Source of the DNA: Rhodocyclaceae bacterium
Lineage (GTDB): Bacteria > Pseudomonadota > Gammaproteobacteria > Burkholderiales > Rhodocyclaceae
NCBI GenBank assembly: GCA_018262875.1
Contig: JADFDL010000107.1
Location: 1 to 6,036 of the forward strand
DNA length: 6,036 nucleotides
Direction of reading: 5' to 3'
Both the position numbers and the translations under genes were made by a program. The notes below the pieces were generated by a model. The model saw only the letters and a list, made by a program, of their open reading frames with translations. It ran no database searches and had not been told where the DNA came from. This document shows positions 1-4,830 of this stretch, piece after piece; positions within the stretch are counted from its first letter, which is position 1; every line of letters starts with the position of its first letter.

Positions 1-194
1 TATTCCTGCTGCCAGGCGCGGCGCAGCGGCTCCAGCTTGCGGATCGGCGTGTACTTCGGGTCGTTGGTCTCGGTGTAGAACAGGCAGGCCTCGGCGCACA
101 GGCCGCAGTGCACGCAGCTGGAGAAGAAGCTGGCGATGGGCGCGTCGAGCACCTCCTTGAAGGCGTTGTAGCCGCGTTCGAACGATGCGCTCAT
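1..194 (-). CDS. isp2: Isp2-type Fe-S protein (DsrK/HdrD-like), N-terminal part only
   Basis: Cytoplasmic-side iron-sulfur electron carrier expected to partner the Isp1 cytochrome b of a group 1e [NiFe]-hydrogenase. Only the first 64 residues are in the window; the gene runs off the left edge. Translation from the ATG at 194 begins MSASFERGYN and carries a CX2CX2CX3C [4Fe-4S] motif (CVHCGLCAEAC, Cys27, 30, 33 and 37), followed by a charged stretch ending LEPLRRAWQQE. This is the pattern of the HdrC/DsrK-type dicluster domain; a second cluster motif and the catalytic-type CCG domain would lie outside. The start overlaps the isp1 stop as ATGA, indicating translational coupling, and a purine-rich GGGAGAAAGGGGGTGG run precedes it. 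The family call rests on this motif plus the hynS-isp1 neighbours; the fragment alone would only support a ferredoxin-type protein. Confidence 0.85.
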   Translation of the reverse strand, partial: MSASFERGYNAFKEVLDAPIASFFSSCVHCGLCAEACLFYTETNDPKYTPIRKLEPLRRAWQQE

Positions 195-850
195 GACGCC
201 ACCCCCTTTCTCCCGAAGATGTCGCCGTTGTACCAGCGCGAGATGAAGACGCTGACGGTGTGGAAGAGCTTGGTGAAGGGCAGCGCCACCAGCAGCAGCT
301 CGACCGAGAGGATGTGCAGGGCCAGCGCCAGCGTGTAGTCGATCAGCAGGTGGTGGAAGGCGAGATAGCCGGTTAAGAGCGGCAGGAAGGTGAGCAGCCA
401 GGCGAGGTAGTCCTGGACGCCGGAGAGCAGGCGCTTGACGGGATTGCTGAGCCGGCTCGCCAGCACGGCGATCAGGGCAAGGATGGCCGCCACGGCTGCG
501 ATGTCCACCACCTGCGTCGGCAGGCCGGGCCAGCTCAGCCCGGTCAGGCCGCGCACCAGCTCGATGTGCGGCACGAAGAAAAACAGCGTGATGGCGAAGC
601 CGAGGTGGAAGACGTAGCCGCCGATGTAGGTGACCGGCGCGCGCTTCATGAGGCCCGGCGGCGGCAGCGAGCGGCTGACGATGGTGCGCCAGCCGCTGCC
701 GGGGCTGTGCTCGCGCGCCTTGGAGAGATCCGCCTTGCGGCCGAGGCTGAAGATCTCGAACAGGCGCAGCAGGATGCCGAAGGCGCAGACGGCCAGCGCG
801 ATCGACAGGCCGGGGCCGCGCGCCCAGGTGAGCAGTTCGAGATTGCTCAT
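191..850 (-). CDS. isp1: Isp1, membrane cytochrome b subunit linked to [NiFe]-hydrogenase
   Basis: A 219-residue integral membrane protein of the NarI/DsrM cytochrome b type, expected to take electrons from the hydrogenase small subunit, carry them across the membrane on b hemes and pass them to Isp2 and/or quinone. About five hydrophobic segments are visible, roughly residues 14-36, 74-94, 113-132, 147-164 and 172-192. Candidate heme ligands are His82 in the second segment and His179 and His197 near the fifth; the 18-residue spacing of the last two equals that of NarI His187/His205. Other histidines are at 95, 166 and 167. The start is ATG at 850, overlapping the hynS stop as ATGA, with GGAG about 8 nt upstream. 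The same frame stays open further upstream to 1756, but that part is antiparallel-looking arginine-rich shadow of hynS, not a fusion. Position between hynS and isp2 makes the Isp1 assignment strong. Confidence 0.93.
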   Translation of the reverse strand: MSNLELLTWARGPGLSIALAVCAFGILLRLFEIFSLGRKADLSKAREHSPGSGWRTIVSRSLPPPGLMKRAPVTYIGGYVFHLGFAITLFFFVPHIELVRGLTGLSWPGLPTQVVDIAAVAAILALIAVLASRLSNPVKRLLSGVQDYLAWLLTFLPLLTGYLAFHHLLIDYTLALALHILSVELLLVALPFTKLFHTVSVFISRWYNGDIFGRKGVAS

Positions 851-1941
851 TTGGCTTTCTCCAGATCGGCCACCGTCACTTTCTGGTGCGCCGCCTGCGC
901 GGATTGCTTCGCCGCGCGGTTGCGCAGGGCCATCGCGGCGCCGGCGATGGCGCCGCCGGCTGCGGCCGCACCGACCATCATCTGCACCGGCGCGATGGGC
1001 ATCGACAGCGGCTTGTAGAGCGGCCCCATGTCCCAGAAGCCGGGCTCCGAGCAGCCGATGCAGCCGTGGCCGGACTGGATGGGGAAGCTCACGCCCTGGT
1101 TCCACTTGGTGGTGGCGCAGGCGTTGTAGGTGACCGGGCCCTTGCAGCCGAGCTTGAACAGGCACCAGCCCTTGCGCGCGCCCTCGTCGTCGAAGGTCTC
1201 GGCGAACTTGCCCTGGTCGTAGAAGGGGCGGCGGTAGCAGCGGTCGTGGATGCTCTCGCCGTAGAACACCTTGGGCCGGCCGTGGTCGTCGAGTTCCGGC
1301 AGCGCGGCGAAGGTGAGGAAGTGCGCCAGCACGCCGGTGATCACCACCGGGATCGGCGGGCAGCCCGGCACGTTCATCACCGGCTTGTCCTTGATGATCG
1401 CCGACACCGGCACGGCGCCGGTCGGGTTCGGCAGGGCGGCCGGCAGGCCGCCGTAGGCTGCGCAGCTGCCCACCGCGATCACCGCTGCCGCGCCGGCGGC
1501 GGTCTCCTTCAGCATGTCGAGGTTGCTCACGCCGGCGATGGTCGAGTAGCCGGGATTGCCGAGCGGGATCGAGCCATCCACCACCAGCAGGTATTTGCCG
1601 TGGTTCTCGCGCATCGCTGCCTCGCGCGCGGCTTCCGCCGCCTCGCCGGAGGCGGCCTGCAGCGTGTGATGGTAGTCGAGGGAGATCTGCTCGAGGATCA
1701 ATCCCTCGATCGAGGGCGTGTGCGAGCGGGTGAGCGATTCGGTGCAGCCGGTGCATTCCTGGAAGGAGAGCCAGATCACCGAAGGCCGCCGCGCCTGCTC
1801 CAGCGCCGCAGCGATCGCCGGCACCATCGAGGGGGGCAGCGCCATCAGCGAAGCGGTGGTGGCGCAGAACTTGAGGAAGCCGCGGCGGCTGATGCCTTGC
1901 CGTCGCAGGGTCTCGGCGATGGTCGGTCCGTCAAACGCCAT
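847..1941 (-). CDS. hynS: [NiFe]-hydrogenase small subunit, Tat-exported, group 1e (Isp-type)
   Basis: Electron-transferring small subunit of a periplasmic-facing, membrane-bound uptake hydrogenase; 364 residues. A twin-arginine signal is visible (SRRGFLKF, Arg19-Arg20, then a hydrophobic stretch to about residue 47). All cluster ligands are present: proximal [4Fe-4S] Cys63, 66, 160, 194; distal His232, Cys235, 260, 266; medial [3Fe-4S] Cys275, 294, 297. The proximal motif is plain CTGC and Gly165 follows Cys160 by five, so the two extra cysteines of oxygen-tolerant (group 1d) enzymes are absent. A glycine/alanine-rich hydrophobic segment near residues 330-350 is a likely C-terminal membrane anchor. 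I chose ATG 1941 over the upstream ATG at 1992 because AGGGAGGG sits just before it and the Tat signal then starts normally. The large subunit is not adjacent, as expected for hynS-isp1-isp2-hynL clusters. Confidence 0.95.
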   Translation of the reverse strand: MAFDGPTIAETLRRQGISRRGFLKFCATTASLMALPPSMVPAIAAALEQARRPSVIWLSFQECTGCTESLTRSHTPSIEGLILEQISLDYHHTLQAASGEAAEAAREAAMRENHGKYLLVVDGSIPLGNPGYSTIAGVSNLDMLKETAAGAAAVIAVGSCAAYGGLPAALPNPTGAVPVSAIIKDKPVMNVPGCPPIPVVITGVLAHFLTFAALPELDDHGRPKVFYGESIHDRCYRRPFYDQGKFAETFDDEGARKGWCLFKLGCKGPVTYNACATTKWNQGVSFPIQSGHGCIGCSEPGFWDMGPLYKPLSMPIAPVQMMVGAAAAGGAIAGAAMALRNRAAKQSAQAAHQKVTVADLEKAK

Positions 1942-1945
1942 GATG

Positions 1946-1953
1946 CCCTCCCT
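1946..1953 (-). promoter_or_regulatory. Shine-Dalgarno of hynS
   Basis: AGGGAGGG on the minus strand ends 4 nt before the ATG at 1941. It is the strongest purine run in the hydrogenase segment and decides the hynS start against the in-frame ATG at 1992, which lies only a few bases after the upstream gene's stop and has no comparable signal. Confidence 0.7.
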
Positions 1954-1964
1954 GGGAATGCATC

Positions 1965-1989
1965 GACGGCTGCCGGAAGACGGCCGTCT
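1965..1989. repeat. Inverted repeat / palindrome between the HupH-like gene and hynS
   Basis: The 57-bp gap before hynS contains a perfect 12-bp palindrome, AGACGGCCGTCT (1978-1989). A further GACGGC copy at 1965-1970 can pair with GCCGTC at 1983-1988, giving in the minus-strand RNA a 6-bp GC-rich stem upstream of the hynS ribosome binding site. There is no T-run after it, so it is not a classic terminator. It could be an operator, or an intercistronic RNA hairpin that adjusts stability or expression of the hydrogenase genes relative to pyrF. Function is inferred only; GC-rich DNA forms such palindromes readily. Confidence 0.4.
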
Positions 1990-1998
1990 CATTAGCGT

Positions 1999-2391
1999 TC
2001 AACTATTCTGCGCCTGCCCCAATTTTTTTGCCAGCGCAGCGGCGGAATCGGCGACGTCCTCGGCCTGGCTCATCAGCAGCTCGGGCACGAAGGCGATTTC
2101 GATGAAGCGCGCCAGCGTTTCGCCGGCCTCGTTGCGGTGGGTCAGCAGCCAGACGCCGTGGAAGGCCGTCTCGCGCACGCTGCTCGGTCCGCCGGCGCTG
2201 ATCGTCGCCTCGACTTCGCCCTCGCCCAGCGCGGCGAGCAACTCGGCCTCGTCCTGCGGTCCCATCGGCAGGGCGCCGAGGTCGATCACGCTGGTTTCGC
2301 CCGACTCGAGCAGCCGCGCGAGGGCGTGGCGGATCTCGTTCAGGATCGGCAGCGCGTTGCCGTGATCAGCGCCGGAATCGGTTGATGGCAT
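1999..2391 (-). CDS. HupH/HyaF C-terminal-domain protein, hydrogenase expression/maturation
   Basis: A 130-residue protein that matches the C-terminal domain of HupH/HyaF, accessory proteins of [NiFe]-hydrogenase small-subunit maturation or expression. Recognisable features are the [14 protein letters not shown] segment followed by [14 protein letters not shown] and then an acidic [10 protein letters not shown] stretch, which is the core of that domain. Full HupH/HyaF proteins are about 280 residues with an additional N-terminal domain; here only the C-terminal module exists, so this is a stand-alone short form. The ATG at 2391 is preceded by GGAG about 8 nt upstream and overlaps the end of pyrF by 26 nt; the frame stays open to 2451, but that stretch is an arginine/proline-rich shadow of pyrF. 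Lies directly upstream of hynS, consistent with its role. Recognition is by motif memory, not a profile search. Confidence 0.83.
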   Translation of the reverse strand: MPSTDSGADHGNALPILNEIRHALARLLESGETSVIDLGALPMGPQDEAELLAALGEGEVEATISAGGPSSVRETAFHGVWLLTHRNEAGETLARFIEIAFVPELLMSQAEDVADSAAALAKKLGQAQNS

Positions 2392-3181
2392 CGCGGGTCT
2401 CCAGTGCCACGCGGCGCGCGGCGGCGGCGTAATCCTCGCCCTTGCCGGCATAGAGGATGGCGCGCGAGGAATTGATCATGAGGCCGGTGCCGGCCGCCGT
2501 CCTGCCGGCACTGACTGTTGCCTCGATGTCGCCGCCCTGGGCGCCGATGCCCGGCACCAGCAGCGGCATGTCGCCGACGAGGCGGCGCACCTCGGCCAGC
2601 TCGGCGGGAAAGGTGGCGCCGACCACCAGCGCGCACTGGCCGCCGGCATTCCATTTCGTCGCCACCAGTTCGGCGACGTGCTGGTAGAGCTTGCGTCCCC
2701 CGGTCTCGAGGAACTGCAGGTCGGAGCCGCCGGGGTTGGAGGTGCGGCAGAGGATGACGACGCCGCGATCCTTCCAGGCCAGATAGGGTTCAATGGAGTC
2801 GAAGCCCATCCAGGGATTCACCGTCAGCGCGTCGGCGCCGTAGCGCTCGAAGGCCTCGCGGGCGTACTGCTCGGCGGTGGCGCCGATGTCGCCGCGCTTG
2901 GCATCGAGGATCACCGGAACGTCCGGATGCTTGTCGTGGATGTGGCGGATCAGGGCCTCGAGCTGGTCCTCGGCGCGGTGGGCGGCGAAGTAGGCGATCT
3001 GCGGCTTGAAGGCGCAGGCGAGGTCGGCCGTGGCGTCGGCAATGACGCGGCAGAATTCGAAGATGGCATCGCTGCGTCCCTGGAGGGCGGCGGGGAATTT
3101 CGCCGGATCGGGGTCGAGGCCGACGCAGAGCAGGGAGTCGTTGCGCGCCCAGGCGGCTTCAAGGGAGGTCACGAAGTTCAT
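2366..3181 (-). CDS. pyrF: Orotidine 5'-phosphate decarboxylase, class 2
   Basis: Catalyses the last step of UMP synthesis, decarboxylation of OMP, in the cytoplasm. The 271-residue product has the usual length of class 2 enzymes. The catalytic Lys-Asp-Lys-Asp set is visible as Lys59 (AFKPQ) and Asp93, Lys95, Asp98 in [10 protein letters not shown]; phosphate-binding elements are PGIGAQGGD (210-218) and the later [11 protein letters not shown] segment. The start is [11 protein letters not shown] at 3181: residues encoded upstream to 3250 are not family-like and would cross the divergent control region. A TACAAT box (minus strand, 3193-3188) ends only 6 nt before the ATG, so the leader may be very short. 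Its 3' end overlaps the HupH-like gene by 26 nt, placing a housekeeping gene at the head of a hydrogenase gene string. Confidence 0.96.
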   Translation of the reverse strand: MNFVTSLEAAWARNDSLLCVGLDPDPAKFPAALQGRSDAIFEFCRVIADATADLACAFKPQIAYFAAHRAEDQLEALIRHIHDKHPDVPVILDAKRGDIGATAEQYAREAFERYGADALTVNPWMGFDSIEPYLAWKDRGVVILCRTSNPGGSDLQFLETGGRKLYQHVAELVATKWNAGGQCALVVGATFPAELAEVRRLVGDMPLLVPGIGAQGGDIEATVSAGRTAAGTGLMINSSRAILYAGKGEDYAAAARRVALETRDAINRFRR

Positions 3182-3252
3182 GCCGCCATTGTAGCTTGGA
3201 CGGCTTTCAGTTGCCCCCGGGCAAAGTACAATCGGGCTTTCCGGGAGCAATC
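3182..3252. promoter_or_regulatory. Divergent control region between pyrF and the VOC gene
   Basis: This 71-bp intergenic stretch separates oppositely transcribed genes and must hold both promoters unless they lie in coding DNA. TACAAT occurs on the plus strand at 3227-3232, with a weak CTTTCA (3204-3209) 17 bp upstream, and on the minus strand at 3193-3188 with no convincing -35 match. Between them lies TTGCCC-CC-GGGCAA (3211-3224), a perfect 6-bp inverted repeat that overlaps the plus-strand -35/-10 spacer and could be an operator. GGGAG at 3242-3246 is the ribosome binding site for the VOC gene. The -10 boxes are good matches; everything else is inference. Confidence 0.5.
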
Positions 3253-3726
3253 ATGAGTGCGCGACCTTTCAAGATACTCGGCATCCAGCAGATCGCCATC
3301 GGCGGCCCCTCGAAGGCACGCCTGAAAACGCTGTGGGTGGACAAGCTGGGCCTGACGGTGACCGGCAATTTCGTCAGTGAGCGGGAGAACGTGGACGAGG
3401 ACATTTGCGCCATGGGCAGCGGCCCGTTCAAGGTGGAGGTCGACCTGATGCAGCCGCTCGACGCGGAAAAGAAGCCCGCCGTGCATGCCACGCCGCTCAA
3501 CCATGTCGGCCTGTGGGTGGACGACCTGCCGCAGGCCATGGTGTGGCTGACGGCGCAGGGTGTGCGCTTCGCGCCGGGCGGCATCCGCAAGGGCGCCGCC
3601 GGTTACGACATCTGCTTTCTGCATCCGAAGGCCAGCGAGGAGTTTCCGATTGCCGGCGAAGGGGTGTTGATCGAGCTGGTGCAGGCGCCGCCGGAAGTGA
3701 TCGAGGCGTTTTCGAAACTTGCTTGA
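3253..3726 (+). CDS. VOC-superfamily protein, methylmalonyl-CoA epimerase-like
   Basis: A 157-residue protein with two VOC beta-alpha-beta modules (about residues 8-70 and 80-144). The second half closely follows methylmalonyl-CoA epimerase: [10 protein letters not shown], then [15 protein letters not shown] and GVLIELVQ. Against the metal set of that enzyme (His, Gln, His, Glu) I align Gln13, Asp64, His84 and Glu141; Glu49 could match the catalytic base. The first ligand is thus Gln in IQQIAI where HIAI is normal. The epimerase interconverts the two stereoisomers of methylmalonyl-CoA, which would fit the carboxylase gene nearby, but the changed ligand leaves function open; lactoylglutathione-lyase-type annotation is the alternative. 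ATG 3253 follows GGGAG by 6 nt; an in-frame upstream extension to 3196 would cover the promoter. A lipoprotein gene follows after 13 bp, likely co-transcribed. Confidence 0.85.
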   Translation: MSARPFKILGIQQIAIGGPSKARLKTLWVDKLGLTVTGNFVSERENVDEDICAMGSGPFKVEVDLMQPLDAEKKPAVHATPLNHVGLWVDDLPQAMVWLTAQGVRFAPGGIRKGAAGYDICFLHPKASEEFPIAGEGVLIELVQAPPEVIEAFSKLA

Positions 3727-3728
3727 AG

Positions 3729-3735
3729 AAGGAGG
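3729..3735 (+). promoter_or_regulatory. Shine-Dalgarno of the lipoprotein gene
   Basis: AAGGAGG lies in the 13-bp gap after the VOC stop codon and ends 4 nt before ATG 3740. It fixes that start over the in-frame TTG at 3719, which lies inside the preceding gene, and indicates strong independent translation initiation within the two-gene transcript. Confidence 0.75.
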
Positions 3736-3739
3736 AAAT

Positions 3740-4141
3740 ATGAGGAGGAGAGCGTTTCTGTCCATGCTGGCCGGTGCCGGCGCGCTGGCGGCCAGCGGCT
3801 GTTCGACGGTGGCCGATGCCCGCGCCGATCGCGGCACGGGCGTCATCGTCAATTACGTCGCGCCTTTCGACCAGATGTGGTCGGCGCTGCCATCGGTTCT
3901 GCAGGAACTGGGATTGAAGGTGGCCGGCGACAACATGGCCGAAGGCACCCTGCTGGTCGAGCACGGCGCCTCGGGGTTCAGTTGGGGGGAACGTGTCGCC
4001 ATCTTCGTCGAGCGCATCGGCACCAAGGGACACTCGCGCGTCGAAGTGGTGTCGAAGAACGCCGTCGGCGTGAATGTCACCGCTTCGGACTGGGCGCCGA
4101 AGATCCACGAGAAGCTCGGCCAGCGCTTCCGGCGGCTCTAG
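3740..4141 (+). CDS. Small predicted lipoprotein of unknown function with Tat-like signal
   Basis: A 133-residue exported protein I cannot assign to a characterised family. The N-terminus MRRRAFLSMLAG followed by a hydrophobic stretch and ASGC is a signal peptide with a lipobox, so Cys21 should be acylated; RRAFL also fits a twin-arginine motif, suggesting folded export. The mature 113 residues are soluble, with a strand-rich pattern (GVIVNYV, GTLLVEHG, ERVAIFVERIG, SRVEVVSKNAVG) and helices around WSALPSVLQELG and the C-terminal WAPKIHEKLGQRF. This alternating layout recalls small periplasmic alpha/beta lipoproteins such as single BamC-like domains, but that is a shape comparison, not homology. 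It lies 13 bp after the epimerase-like gene and ends at the shared hairpin. Length, signal and ribosome binding site make a real gene likely. Confidence 0.8.
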   Translation: MRRRAFLSMLAGAGALAASGCSTVADARADRGTGVIVNYVAPFDQMWSALPSVLQELGLKVAGDNMAEGTLLVEHGASGFSWGERVAIFVERIGTKGHSRVEVVSKNAVGVNVTASDWAPKIHEKLGQRFRRL

Positions 4142-4176
4142 GGCGTGTTCTCTTCAAGAATGAATGAGAACACGCC
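4142..4176. terminator. Perfect hairpin filling the gap between convergent genes
   Basis: GGCGTGTTCTC (4142-4152) and GAGAACACGCC (4166-4176) form an 11-bp perfect stem around a 13-nt loop. The element begins on the base after the lipoprotein TAG and ends on the base before the TAA of the minus-strand VOC gene, so the whole 35-bp convergent gap is this structure. It most likely serves as a bidirectional terminator or mRNA 3'-end barrier. Neither side has a real U-run (only TT on the plus strand), so it may be weakly intrinsic or help block RNA decay or opposing polymerases. Confidence 0.65.
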
Positions 4177-4830
4177 TTAGTCGATATCCCGCAGCCCCGC
4201 AGGCGTTTTCAGGTAGGCAACCAGACCGGGTGTCTCGCCCGGCTCGGCGGGGAAAAGCGCCAGCATCTCCTCCAGCCCCAGCGCGGCGAGCGCGGCGCGG
4301 ATGCGTGTCGGCTCCGGGTGGAATCCTTCCAGCTTCATCAGGGCGCAACCGCGCTCCGGCATCGGCTCGGCGGGCTGTGCGGGCGACTGCCACTGGATCA
4401 GGCTCGGCAGCAGACCGTTGCCGGGCAAATGGCCATCGGCGGGCACGGTGATGCGCCAGCGCAAATCGCCGCGCGAAAGATCGAGGACGTCGCCCAGCGG
4501 TTCGGGGCAGGCGGCGGATGCGGCTTCGATATCGTTGCAGCGCGCCACCCAGTGGATCAGGCGCGGCCGTTCGGCGATGCGTGCGTGCAGGGCCGGATCG
4601 TCGAGACCGAACCAGCGTGCGCGCTCCGGCTTCGGTGCGGCGGGATCGATGGCGATCAGTTCGAGGTAGAGCCGCGGCCCGAGCTTCAACAGCCGGTTGT
4701 GCGTGCTCATCGTGGCATGCCGGCCGCCCGGGGCCAGTGCGACGCCGAGCCGTTCCTCCAGCCAGGCCGTGCCGGCGTCGAGGTCGGCGGCGGCGACAAT
4801 CAGGTGATCGGTTGCCGCCGCGAACTTCAT
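4177..4830 (-). CDS. VOC-superfamily glyoxalase-like domain protein
   Basis: A 217-residue protein of the Glyoxalase_3-like branch of the VOC superfamily, with no specific substrate that I can name. The N-terminal module is typical: TDHLIVAAADLDAGTAWLEE, then LGVALAPGGRHATMSTHN and RLYLELIAIDP; a second module runs from about LIHWVARCND (91-100) to WRITVPADG (125-133), with a final beta region to the C-terminus. Potential metal or active-site residues are His9, His38, His44, Glu57 and His93. It shares only the fold with the epimerase-like gene on the opposite strand. Its ATG overlaps the stop of the carboxylase gene by one base (TGATG) and lacks a clear Shine-Dalgarno, so translation is probably coupled to pccA. 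That pairing suggests a role with acyl-CoA or a by-product of that pathway, but this is inference. Confidence 0.87.
   Translation of the reverse strand: MKFAAATDHLIVAAADLDAGTAWLEERLGVALAPGGRHATMSTHNRLLKLGPRLYLELIAIDPAAPKPERARWFGLDDPALHARIAERPRLIHWVARCNDIEAASAACPEPLGDVLDLSRGDLRWRITVPADGHLPGNGLLPSLIQWQSPAQPAEPMPERGCALMKLEGFHPEPTRIRAALAALGLEEMLALFPAEPGETPGLVAYLKTPAGLRDID

Noticed and set aside
851..1756. Apparent N-terminal extension that would fuse a 300-residue domain to Isp1
   Set aside because: That part overlaps hynS in another frame and is arginine/glycine-rich shadow; the true Isp1 start at 850 has a GGAG site and an ATGA overlap.
886..1995. Long plus-strand open frame of 369 codons opposite hynS
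   Set aside because: Low-complexity arginine/alanine/glycine/valine-rich translation without motifs; it is the antisense shadow of a well-supported GC-rich gene.
2020..2040. Run of seven A on the coding strand near the end of the HupH-like gene, considered as a frameshift slippery site
   Set aside because: A shift in either direction meets a stop within about ten codons and would not produce a meaningful extension.
3182..3250. Upstream start for pyrF at 3250
   Set aside because: The extra 23 residues are not family-like and would span the divergent promoter region.
4142..4176. Considered as a mobile element end or MITE
   Set aside because: No target-site duplication or second copy is visible in the window, and its exact fit between two stop codons favours a terminator.
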